DNA from: an uncultured Prevotella sp. | Lineage (GTDB): Bacteria > Bacteroidota > Bacteroidia > Bacteroidales > Bacteroidaceae | Assembly (NCBI GenBank): GCA_937906495.1 | Contig: CALCVT010000058.1 | Coordinates: 1-5,728, forward strand | Direction: 5' to 3' | DNA: 5,728 nt | Part shown: one piece after another, positions 1-5,560 of the stretch | How positions within the stretch are numbered: the first letter of the stretch is position 1 | Layout: every line of letters starts with the position of its first letter | Position numbers and translations under genes: made by a program | Notes under the pieces: generated by a model | Seen by the model: the letters and a program-made list of their open reading frames with translations, nothing else | The model's database searches: none | Told to the model about the DNA's origin: nothing

Positions 1-149
1 CTGGATTGAGATAGCTTGCTTGATGTAGAATGGTGAGAAAAGGTTGCAAGATTTATAAACCTAATGCTAAGGTCTTTTTACTATGTCAAATAAATCGCAG
101 TCCTTTCGAAAAGAACGGTGATAGGGAGAATGCATAGGCAAGTGACGAA

Positions 150-1067
150 CTATTCAAAACTTTTTATCAGTCTGCGGATGTAAATACCTAAATTCGTATC
201 ATGTTCGCCAATACCAAGTTTTTGGCGGATTTCATGACTTGTAATGTAATGGCGTTTAATCTGGAGATACTCTCCAATTTCCTTTCTGCGTAAACCTATT
301 GCGTATAAACAAAGAAAATTGATTTCATCGGTCGTCAGTCCATGCTCTTTTAGATAGTCCATAAACTTGGGGTGTGAAGCTGTGAATGCAAGACGGGTTG
401 ACTCCATGAACTTTTTTTTGTCGTTATGAATAGTTTCAATCCATTTGCTATATGGCTTAGCGTAGCTTTCATTATTCGAAATTTCTTTTGCTAATAAGCC
501 GTTGAGTAGTTCGAGCCTATCCTTTATGGCATGCTGGATAGGAGTTGCCAGTTCCAATAGGTCTTTCTGTAGCTTTTTAAATTTTTCGTGTTCGCTCTCC
601 AACTGGGCAATTTCTAATTTGAGATTGCTAGTTTCCAATTCATGCAGGCGGTGTTCAGCCTCCAGCTGTTTCTTTTCTTTCTCCAGAATTTCGGCTTCCA
701 ATATTTTTTTGTTTCGTTCAAGTATCGCATTTTCTTTTTCTTTATGAAGGTTTTCTTGTTCAAGTTTGAGTGTAAGATTTGCTTTCTCTGTCAAGATGCG
801 TGTGGATTTACTACGGTAAGCGCGGTAATACAGCCAGCCGGCAAGTATGACCAATCCCAAGATACTGCACAGCGTACCTCCAATGATTCTGTCTCTTTTA
901 TGAATCTCTATCAGGTTACTCATTTCAAGTTGATGCCTTTTGTCTGAGAATAGTAAATCTTGTGAAAGCAGATTCTTTTGGTAGCGACCAAGCATTGCAG
1001 AGTAATTCCGATATAAATCCAGTGCTTGTTCATATTTACCTTGCTTTGCTAAAATGTCAATTTTCAC
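150..1067 (-). CDS. C-terminal fragment of TPR regulator (TM helix, coiled coil, LuxR-like HTH, up to 305 aa)
   Basis: The frame is open from 1187 down to the TAG at 150-152. The first possible start after the TGA is a GTG at 1065-1067, inside a TPR helix (VKIDILAKQGKYEQALDLY), with no promoter or ribosome site seen, so separate translation is doubtful. Residues 61-82 of the fragment form a transmembrane helix (IIGGTLCSILGLVILAGW). Residues 90-170 are a charged coiled coil rich in EKE and LEAE heptads. Residues 243-295 form the HTH: LTTDEINFLCLYAIG, RKEIGEYL, then a recognition helix around HYITSHEIRQKLG. This is the end expected to contact DNA, with the TPR part outside the inner membrane. 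No hairpin terminator with a U-run is evident in the 149 bases downstream. Confidence 0.55.
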   Translation of the reverse strand: MKIDILAKQGKYEQALDLYRNYSAMLGRYQKNLLSQDLLFSDKRHQLEMSNLIEIHKRDRIIGGTLCSILGLVILAGWLYYRAYRSKSTRILTEKANLTLKLEQENLHKEKENAILERNKKILEAEILEKEKKQLEAEHRLHELETSNLKLEIAQLESEHEKFKKLQKDLLELATPIQHAIKDRLELLNGLLAKEISNNESYAKPYSKWIETIHNDKKKFMESTRLAFTASHPKFMDYLKEHGLTTDEINFLCLYAIGLRRKEIGEYLQIKRHYITSHEIRQKLGIGEHDTNLGIYIRRLIKSFE

Positions 1068-1187
1068 CGAAGCATATTTGAGGGAATCTAAAATAGATTC
1101 AGAAGGGGTTATGTCAGAAAGCAGCGAGTATGCTTTGTCGAATTCTCCAATTTTAGAGTAGCCTTGAGCAAAATTGATTGTTTCGTC

Positions 1188-1964
1188 TCAGGTTAGTTCA
1201 AAGTCTTGATAATTGTCTAAAAAGGCTTTGATAGCATCGGATGAACAAAACTCTACAGTATACGAAAGTATTGAAGAGAAGAATACTGCTTCACCATCTG
1301 GATTCTTTTGTACCAAGGGAATGCAGATGGATAAAAGACTGTCGGCTGCCGTTTGATTGTTCTGCATAATGTAGCCATCAAGCGCATTCGAGTAGCTCTT
1401 GATTTCAAAAAATTGTTTGTCTATTGCTTCGTATAACTTTGCAGCTTCAATGTTGTTTTTAACGAACTCATTGATTTTGTATTGTTTGAGGTATAGCGTG
1501 CCCTGTGCCACCAACGTATGAGCCAGCAGCAACGAATCGGTTACATCTTGCTTCAAATCGCAGGCATTCATAAAAGAGCGCATGGCAGTGTCGTCATCTC
1601 CCCGGTTTTGATAAATGCGCCCTTGATAATAATATGTACGAAGCTGCTCGTCGGGGGTACCATTTTTGATATAGTAGTCAAGAGCAGGCTGAAGTACATC
1701 AAATGTTGTTGTATCAATCAAGCATTTGTCTAATGCCATGGATTTCAACAAGGCATATCTGGCAGCTGTTTCCTTTGTTGCATGGATACTTGAGTTTGTA
1801 AGACCATTTAGTACGGTAAGGGCCGAATCCGGTTTGTTTTCTAATAGCGTCTCTGCCGTATTCAGTTGTTCCTGTACGGCATGGTCGTGGTTGCAACTAT
1901 ACAGAACAAGTAAGGATGTAGTCCACAATATAAAATTTATAAGATGCTCTATCCTTTTTATCAT
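1188..1964 (-). CDS. N-terminal fragment of TPR regulator (lipoprotein with TPR-like repeats, 258 aa)
   Basis: This is the part that would be translated if the TGA at 1188 is a real stop. The start ATG at 1962-1964 lies about 40 nt downstream of a good promoter. The N-terminus has a Lys/Arg pair, a hydrophobic stretch and a lipobox LYSC at residues 21-24, so it would be lipidated on Cys24 after type II signal peptidase cleavage. Residues about 35-255 are alpha-helical, with TPR-like pairs such as LLENKPDSALTVLNGL and QLRTYYYQGRIYQNRGDDDTA. The fragment ends in FELT just before a TPR helix pair that continues beyond the stop. It would lack the membrane helix, coiled coil and DNA-binding domain, so it could not act as a regulator by itself. 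A retained function as a free lipoprotein is possible but there is no evidence for it. Confidence 0.7.
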   Translation of the reverse strand: MIKRIEHLINFILWTTSLLVLYSCNHDHAVQEQLNTAETLLENKPDSALTVLNGLTNSSIHATKETAARYALLKSMALDKCLIDTTTFDVLQPALDYYIKNGTPDEQLRTYYYQGRIYQNRGDDDTAMRSFMNACDLKQDVTDSLLLAHTLVAQGTLYLKQYKINEFVKNNIEAAKLYEAIDKQFFEIKSYSNALDGYIMQNNQTAADSLLSICIPLVQKNPDGEAVFFSSILSYTVEFCSSDAIKAFLDNYQDFELT

Positions 1965-2005
1965 CGTTAATATGTTTTTAAAAAGTCAACATGTAAATAC
2001 TTCCG

Positions 2006-2037
2006 CAAACTTATAACTAATTTGTAAAAATCTCAAG
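2006..2037 (-). promoter_or_regulatory. Bacteroidales-type promoter for the TPR regulator
   Basis: On the minus strand the -7 box TAAGTTTG (2006-2013) matches TAnnTTTG exactly. CTTG at 2034-2037, 20 bp upstream, serves as a -33 box. The predicted start near 2000 gives a leader of about 36 nt to the ATG at 1964. Regulator fragments downstream are therefore probably still transcribed. Confidence 0.6.
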
Positions 2038-2240
2038 GGATACGTTGTGTTTATTTGATAGAAGAATGGATTTTTATATTGCGTAGGAAATGATTTTATA
2101 ATTGTTGCCATTATTTGGGGTAGTAGCTGTTATATAGGAGAGTGATGTAAAAGTTTCGACATTCTATTTTAAAAAATTCAACATGCCTTTTTGTTTTTAC
2201 GCCATCCCCGATGAAAAGAATCAAGGCATCAAAGGGGCAT

Positions 2241-2271
2241 AAAAATAGGCTGCTCCAAGAGGGAGCAGCCT
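2241..2271 (-). terminator. Intrinsic terminator of the 82-aa protein gene
   Basis: On the minus strand a perfect 10-bp stem (AGGCTGCTCC at 2271-2262 pairing with GGAGCAGCCT at 2256-2247) with a 5-base loop is followed by ATTTTT. It lies about 25 nt after the TAA at 2297-2299. The plus-strand side has no T-run, so it appears to act in one direction only. Confidence 0.85.
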
Positions 2272-2296
2272 GAATATGTATGCTGGAACCGTATTT

Positions 2297-2545
2297 TTAC
2301 GTCATCTGGTCGTAAACGGGCGGATTGGTTACACCATGTTTTGCAAAAACCTCGGCAATGTAAGCTTGCTGTTCGGCAGTGATTGCTTTTTCGCCGTTTT
2401 TGAGTCGGTAGTAAAGGCCTTTTCCAAAATGTTCCATCAAGTCCTGCTTGATAGCCGAAGCAACCGAAGTATTTACGTTATCGTAAATATTGTTCATACC
2501 CAAGGCCTTCGGGGCGATAGCTTCGTTGTTGTTATTTGTAATCAT
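2297..2545 (-). CDS. Small protein of unknown function, possible HTH-like fold (82 aa)
   Basis: I do not recognise a named family. The ATG at 2543-2545 is chosen because the -7 promoter box lies at 2573-2580, so the longer frame reaching back to 2617 would start upstream of the transcript. The N-terminus is Asn-rich (MITNNNNEAI) and probably flexible. Residues 28-72 look helical: SVASAIKQDLMEHFG, then GLYYRLKNGEKAITAEQQAYIAEVFAKHGV. The pattern of a helix, a YYRLKNG turn and a second helix ending in IAEVFAKHGV resembles small phage-repressor-like or XRE-like DNA-binding proteins of Bacteroidales, but this is inference from pattern only. There is no signal peptide or membrane segment, so it is probably cytoplasmic. 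It is a single-gene transcript with its own promoter and terminator, divergent from the YitT-family gene about 370 nt away. Confidence 0.75.
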   Translation of the reverse strand: MITNNNNEAIAPKALGMNNIYDNVNTSVASAIKQDLMEHFGKGLYYRLKNGEKAITAEQQAYIAEVFAKHGVTNPPVYDQMT

Positions 2546-2572
2546 TTTAATAGAGATGTAGTATAGTCTGTG

Positions 2573-2580
2573 CGAAAGTA
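2573..2580 (-). promoter_or_regulatory. -7 promoter box of the 82-aa protein gene
   Basis: TACTTTCG on the minus strand matches TAnnTTTG at all but one position. It sits 27 bases before the ATG at 2545, predicting a leader of about 20 nt. No convincing TTTG is found at the -33 spacing. This box rules out the upstream ATG at 2617. Confidence 0.55.
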
Positions 2581-2691
2581 CAAAAAACAAATGAGTTTGG
2601 AAGCACCTGTCATTCAAACTTTGGAGTATCCCGAAAATCAGAACACTTTGTGCGAGTTTTCGAAAAATCTCTCAACTTTTACGAAAAAATA

Positions 2692-2723
2692 GTTGTTTAT
2701 TAGGCTTGTTTCGCTTACTTTTG
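2692..2723 (+). promoter_or_regulatory. Bacteroidales-type promoter upstream of the YitT-family gene
   Basis: TACTTTTG at 2716-2723 is a perfect TAnnTTTG box. GTTG at 2692-2695 lies 20 bp upstream as the -33 box. The predicted start near 2730 places the GC-rich hairpin region (2731-2884) entirely inside the transcript and gives a leader of about 180 nt, long for this group. Confidence 0.65.
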
Positions 2724-2896
2724 TGTGCAAATTGAGTGTAAAGAAGGTTGGCAAGGCTTTCCACCTGTAGCAATTCTGCACTCAATGCTATGCCGAAGGC
2801 GAGGGTGGCACACCCTTGATATGTTTGGGCCGAACGCTTAGGGGCGCAGGCAGTACGGAGGCAGCAGCTGGGCAAGTGTGCCCCATGTATGCAAAT
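2723..2896 (+). repeat. Near-direct repeats bracketing a GC-rich island
   Basis: GTGTGCAAAT at 2723-2732 and GTATGCAAAT at 2887-2896 match at 9 of 10 positions. They bracket 154 bases of about 56% GC, while the 92 bases on the left are about 33% GC and the 26 bases on the right about 20%. The arrangement resembles a small insertion with a target duplication. No clear terminal inverted repeats or transposase gene were seen, so the repeat could also be chance. Confidence 0.4.
2731..2884 (+). promoter_or_regulatory. Candidate structured RNA leader or small RNA upstream of the YitT-family gene
   Basis: Several complementary segments follow one another. ATTGAGTGTA (2731-2740) pairs with TGCACTCAAT (2777-2786), enclosing AGGTTGG (2745-2751) against CCACCT (2761-2766) with one bulged T. 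GCC-GAA-GGC (2792-2800) is a mini-hairpin. GAGGGTG (2801-2807) pairs with CACCCTT (2811-2817) over a 3-base loop. GGGGCGCA (2841-2848) pairs with TGTGCCCC (2877-2884), with one G-U pair. The first stem begins at the predicted transcription start. No U-run follows the last stem, so it is not an ordinary terminator. I could not match it to a known riboswitch, SRP RNA or 6S RNA. It may be a riboswitch-like leader, a processed small RNA, or simply the body of an inserted element. Confidence 0.35.
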
Positions 2897-2912
2897 ATTT
2901 ATACTTAAATCA

Positions 2913-3878
2913 ATGAATAAGAAAAACATCCTTTCGTGGTTGAACATCTTTTTAGGCTGTACCATTATGGCTGCAGGCTTTGTGTTCTTCATCAATCCCT
3001 ACAAACTTGTGCCGGGAGGTGTGTATGGTGCAAGTATCGTGTTGCACAATTTGTTCCCTTCGTTCCAGGTCGGAACCTTTGGTTACATGTTCGATATACC
3101 CTTGCTCATCATTTCGGTGCTGGTGCTGGGTTCCAAGTTGGGTGGTCGCACCATTGCCGCTGCGCTGAGTACCCCCTTTATCATGAATGCGCTCACCTGG
3201 TTGGCTTATCCTAACGCAGCAGCCGTTGAGTCGCTCGACCCAGCCCTTTTGTGTGGCGGAACGATGAATATGAGCGACCACTTGATACTGGCAACGATTA
3301 TCGGCTCTACTGTTATTGGTGTGGGGCAGGGTATTGTGGTGCGTAACCAGGCCACTACGGGCGGTACCGACATCGTGGCACTCATTCTGCAAAAGTTTGC
3401 TCACATCAAGTTCTCGAATGCCATATTGATGGTCGATGGTTTGGTCGTTACCTTTGGTTTGGTTGTTATTGGCTTTGGCTTGGGGCAGTCTACCGATGGT
3501 TCTCAGCCTTCGTGGAACCTTTCGTTCTATTCGTTAATCTGTATCTTTATCTGTTCACGAGTGTTGGCTCGTGTAATCAATGGTGCCAAGAACGATAAAC
3601 TCCTCTTTGTTATCAGTGATAAAAAACTGCACGATTTGCACGACTATATTCTTAAAGACCTTGACCGCACCGCTACCTGTATCAAGAGCAGTGGTCTTTA
3701 TACCGGAACCGACAAGGAAATGATATTTCTGGTGGTAAGCTATAAGGAAGTGGCAGGCATTAAAATGACAATTAAGCAAGCTGACCCGAAAGCTTTTGTG
3801 GTAGTAACCGATGCTTACGATGCTTATGGCGAGGGTTGGAAACAACTGCCCGACAAAGGTGAGGTACAAGCTGAATAA
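2913..3878 (+). CDS. YitT-family integral membrane protein with C-terminal DUF2179 domain (321 aa)
   Basis: Substrate and reaction are unknown for this family; it is an inner-membrane protein, often guessed to be a transporter or membrane sensor. The start at 2913 (MNKKNILSW) begins just before the first membrane helix. An in-frame ATG at 2889 would add only MQIFILKS and cannot be excluded. Membrane segments lie near residues 9-27, 35-50, 57-74, 80-98, 122-144, 168-190 and 203-222. Family marks are NPYKLVPGG (28-36) and ATTGGTDI (147-154). The loop at about 101-121 (ESLDPALLCGGTMNM) is of a kind I associate with Bacteroidales members. Residues about 228-310 form the cytoplasmic DUF2179 domain, with GLYTG and DPKAFVVVTDAYDAYGEGW. 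The usual RGxT motif reads DRTAT here, a small deviation. Length is normal and the frame is intact. It is transcribed alone, with a long GC-rich leader, and ends in a terminator shared with the convergent barrel gene. Confidence 0.92.
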   Translation: MNKKNILSWLNIFLGCTIMAAGFVFFINPYKLVPGGVYGASIVLHNLFPSFQVGTFGYMFDIPLLIISVLVLGSKLGGRTIAAALSTPFIMNALTWLAYPNAAAVESLDPALLCGGTMNMSDHLILATIIGSTVIGVGQGIVVRNQATTGGTDIVALILQKFAHIKFSNAILMVDGLVVTFGLVVIGFGLGQSTDGSQPSWNLSFYSLICIFICSRVLARVINGAKNDKLLFVISDKKLHDLHDYILKDLDRTATCIKSSGLYTGTDKEMIFLVVSYKEVAGIKMTIKQADPKAFVVVTDAYDAYGEGWKQLPDKGEVQAE

Positions 3879-3900
3879 CGTGTTTTGAACTGAATAAAAA

Positions 3901-3940
3901 CTGAGGCGGATATTCCCATGGTCGGGAACATCCGCCTCAG
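3901..3940. terminator. Bidirectional hairpin terminator between convergent genes
   Basis: CTGAGGCGGAT (3901-3911) pairs perfectly with ATCCGCCTCAG (3930-3940). After one A/C mismatch, TTCCC (3913-3917) pairs with GGGAA (3924-3928) around a 6-base loop. The minus strand continues into TTTTTATTC, a good U-run for the barrel gene. The plus strand continues AACATTTTGC, a weaker run for the YitT-family gene. The convergent stops (3878 and 3960) lie 81 bases apart with this hairpin between them. Confidence 0.88.
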
Positions 3941-3959
3941 AACATTTTGCATGCTTTTC

Positions 3960-5204
3960 TCAGAATTTTTTGATAAGAAAACTTGGATGTATGCGCAAGC
4001 AGATGCCGGCTGTAAAGTTGAGTGTTGACTTTTCGCTTTGCCAACCGGTTTCGGGCATGTAGCAGTTGGTGCCAAACTGGTTGAGCACGTCGGCATGGAT
4101 GCCCCAGGCAAAGCCCTTGCCCAATTCGTGGGCATATTCAAGGTGAGCCGTGAGCGAGTGCGGGCGGTCGAGCAGGAGGCCCGGGTTGCTGATGCTCATG
4201 GAACCAAACAGCGGATTGCCAAAAATGCTGACAAAGTCCTTGCAGTACCAGTAGCCTACCGACAGGCGGCATCGCCACAACCGGGCAGTGGCCTTTCCGT
4301 AAAAGCCGTAGCCCTTGTCGTAGGGCAGCAGGTTGCCGGCCTGTTGGGCAAAGTAGGCAGCATGCGCCTCAAGGTTCAGTCCGGCCTGCAGGAGCGAATT
4401 GAAGGGAATGTCAACGCCCACGCCGGCTGCAGCATTGAGCCAGGTTTTGATGGTGCGGTCTTCCGACTCGTGGTTAATTTCGCCTCCCCGGTGCTGAAAC
4501 AGCAGCTGCACGGGCAGGTACCATTGGGTGCGGGCCGAGCGGCGCGAAGGACGAAAACGGGTGCTAAGGCCAAAGCTGAATGATTCTTGCCTTTTGTCGT
4601 TTTCAAAAATAAAACTTTCCCAATTTACCCAAGCATCCAGTTTAACCGGTTGGCAGTCCCATATCACCTGAACGCCGGTTTCGGGGTCGGCACTGAGGTT
4701 TAACTCTTCGTTGTAAAGCGGTTCGATGAGGCCGTGGTTAGTTTTGCCGTGAAGTGTTCCGAGAATGACATTTAAATTGTTAGTTAACTGCATCTGTGCT
4801 CTGAATATCGGCACGCAGTGAAAGCCGTCCTGTGTGTTTTTACCTTTCCACGAGGCAAGTTTGCTATAGTTGAAGTTGGGGTATTTGTTAGCTCCCCAAA
4901 AGTGAAGCATGTGTACGCCCAGTTCTACCTGAAGGTTGCGCAGAGGTTGGTATGAAAGGGTAGGGTCTAACCAAATGCCCGGCAGCGTATATCCTTTAAC
5001 AAGTTTGCTTTTGTACTCGTTGTCGCGCACAAAGGCCATCGCCTCAATGTTGGCGCGCAGTTCTCCTTTGTTCTCAGCATGCAGTTGTATGGCTTTGACT
5101 CCGTATACCAAAGAGTCAAGCTGTGCTTGAGCGTGGCTACCGGTTAAAAGCCAGGTAGAAAACAGTAGTAGAGGCTTGATAAAGGTGCGGGTTGGCTGGT
5201 TCAT
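3960..5204 (-). CDS. Outer-membrane beta-barrel protein of unknown function (414 aa)
   Basis: The start ATG at 5202-5204 is chosen because a perfect -7 box lies at 5230-5237; the longer frame begins with a TTG at 5240, outside the transcript. Residues 1-27 are a type I signal peptide (basic start, hydrophobic PLLLFSTWLL, cleavage likely after HAQA, before QLD). The rest alternates polar and hydrophobic residues with many aromatics, typical of amphipathic barrel strands, for example LQVELGVHMLHFWGANK, VKLDAWVNWESFIF and CRLSVGYWYC. The protein ends in Phe (SFLIKKF), a common final residue for barrels inserted by the BAM complex. There is no N-terminal plug or TonB box, so it does not look like SusC. 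A stretch around LIEPLYNEELNLSADPETGVQ may be a loop with a conserved role, but I cannot name the family or a substrate. It is transcribed alone. It is clearly richer in G+C than the regulator at the left end. Confidence 0.85.
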   Translation of the reverse strand: MNQPTRTFIKPLLLFSTWLLTGSHAQAQLDSLVYGVKAIQLHAENKGELRANIEAMAFVRDNEYKSKLVKGYTLPGIWLDPTLSYQPLRNLQVELGVHMLHFWGANKYPNFNYSKLASWKGKNTQDGFHCVPIFRAQMQLTNNLNVILGTLHGKTNHGLIEPLYNEELNLSADPETGVQVIWDCQPVKLDAWVNWESFIFENDKRQESFSFGLSTRFRPSRRSARTQWYLPVQLLFQHRGGEINHESEDRTIKTWLNAAAGVGVDIPFNSLLQAGLNLEAHAAYFAQQAGNLLPYDKGYGFYGKATARLWRCRLSVGYWYCKDFVSIFGNPLFGSMSISNPGLLLDRPHSLTAHLEYAHELGKGFAWGIHADVLNQFGTNCYMPETGWQSEKSTLNFTAGICLRIHPSFLIKKF

Positions 5205-5229
5205 CAGATTAGTTGTTTGGGGATGCCTG

Positions 5230-5237
5230 CAAAAGTA
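5230..5237 (-). promoter_or_regulatory. -7 promoter box of the outer-membrane barrel gene
   Basis: TACTTTTG on the minus strand is a perfect TAnnTTTG box, 25 bases before the ATG at 5204, predicting a leader under 20 nt. No clear -33 TTTG is seen at the expected spacing. It excludes the TTG at 5240 as a start. Confidence 0.6.
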
Positions 5238-5426
5238 CAAAATAATTTTTTATGGCTGTTAGTGGAGTTCTTATAGATTGAATGCATATAGCTCGATAAT
5301 AAACAAAAAATGAAGGACCTGGATGTAGGTCAATTATGTCAAAATCTTTGTTGGATAAAGGTTTGAAGTAGATGTCGGTATCAGTATTTTCTACCTTTTT
5401 GCTATATGTTTAAACTGCATTGTGCG

Positions 5427-5439
5427 TTTTTTTTTTTTT
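5427..5439 (+). repeat. Run of 13 T just upstream of a promoter
   Basis: Thirteen uninterrupted T residues end 12 bases before the ATTG -33 box at 5452. Runs of this length are prone to slipped-strand length changes and also to sequencing error. Located upstream of a promoter, a length change could alter promoter strength; this is inference. Confidence 0.8.
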
Positions 5440-5451
5440 CTTGATGGATTT

Positions 5452-5482
5452 ATTGACATATTGTGATAAACTTGTATATTTG
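5452..5482 (+). promoter_or_regulatory. Bacteroidales-type promoter at the right edge
   Basis: TATATTTG at 5475-5482 is a perfect TAnnTTTG box, with ATTG at 5452-5455 placed 19 bp upstream. The same stretch also fits the classical sigma-70 pattern: TTGACA (5453-5458), 16 bp, TATATT (5475-5480). The predicted start near 5489 gives a leader of about 125 nt to the ATG at 5615. Confidence 0.6.
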
Positions 5483-5539
5483 CCATGGGTGCTAAGGTTC
5501 TGTAGGCTTTCAGATCAGCTATTGTAGCTTACGCCTTGC

Positions 5540-5560
5540 TGTAACATGATAGTTGTTACA
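5540..5560 (+). repeat. Inverted repeat in the leader of the right-edge frame
   Basis: TGTAACA (5540-5546) and TGTTACA (5554-5560) are perfect 7-bp complements around a 7-base spacer. It could be a leader hairpin or an operator site downstream of the promoter. No U-run follows, so it is not a terminator. Confidence 0.4.

Larger units (their letters stand above)
150..1964 (-). pseudogene. TPR / LuxR-type HTH membrane-anchored regulator, interrupted by in-frame TGA
   Basis: One continuous minus-strand frame of 605 codons is interrupted only by TGA at 1188-1190 (codon 259). The order of parts is a lipoprotein signal with Cys24, TPR-like helices (about 35-340), one transmembrane helix (about 360-381), a long Glu/Lys/Leu coiled coil (about 389-469) and a C-terminal LuxR-like helix-turn-helix (about 542-594), ending with the motif GEHDTNLGIYIRRL. 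The 40 codons after the TGA (starting DETINFAQGYSKIGEFDKAY) still read as a TPR helix pair, so the stop falls inside a domain and not at a natural boundary. In Bacteroidales, proteins of this architecture are thought to sense at the membrane through TPRs and regulate genes through the HTH. Seen: same-frame continuation for 345 codons. Inferred: a recent nonsense mutation (a CGA to TGA change would suffice), a base-call error, or less likely readthrough. Confidence 0.85.
1965..2296. other. Intergenic region between the 82-aa gene and the TPR regulator
   Basis: No gene is supported in these 332 bases. They hold the regulator promoter (2006-2037) and the terminator of the 82-aa gene (2241-2271). 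A 19-codon plus-strand frame at 2183-2242 (MPFCFYAIPDEKNQGIKGA) is not supported by a clear promoter. Two near-copies of a 19-base motif beginning CATGTTGA on the minus strand (1975-1993 and 2167-2185) differ at two positions. Nothing else recognisable was found. Confidence 0.5.

Noticed and set aside
59..79. ACCT...AGGT followed by CTTTTT near the left edge as a plus-strand terminator
   Set aside because: Only a 4-bp stem with no upstream plus-strand gene visible; too weak.
67..135. 22-codon minus-strand frame downstream of the TPR regulator (MHSPYHRSFRKDCDLF...)
   Set aside because: No promoter, no recognisable signal and no other support; treated as chance.
2546..2617. Upstream extension of the 82-aa protein to an ATG at 2617
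   Set aside because: The -7 promoter box at 2573-2580 lies inside this extension, so it would not be in the transcript.
2802..2816. T-box-like string (AGGGTGGCAC)
   Set aside because: It is fully explained by a GGGTG/CACCC hairpin, lacks the other T-box parts, and T-boxes are not expected in Bacteroidales upstream of this kind of gene.
2853..2867. GTACGGAGGCAGCAG, similar to a conserved 16S rRNA segment and loosely to the SRP RNA tip
   Set aside because: The flanking sequence does not match 16S rRNA, and the SRP loop lacks a base of the GGAA tetraloop and the right paired arms; the resemblance is short enough to be chance.
2672..2995. 107-residue minus-strand open frame across the GC-rich island and the start of the YitT-family gene
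   Set aside because: It overlaps a well-supported gene on the other strand, lacks a promoter, and its composition (Cys/Ala/Ser/Lys-rich, low coherence) looks like a shadow of the island.
2952..3404. 150-residue minus-strand open frame opposite the YitT-family gene
   Set aside because: His/Gln/Thr-rich, low-coherence sequence antisense to a clear membrane-protein gene; a shadow.
4038..4583. 181-residue plus-strand open frame opposite the barrel gene
   Set aside because: It is antisense to a gene with signal peptide, promoter and terminator, and its Ala/Gly/Val/Arg-rich composition is typical of a GC-rich shadow frame.
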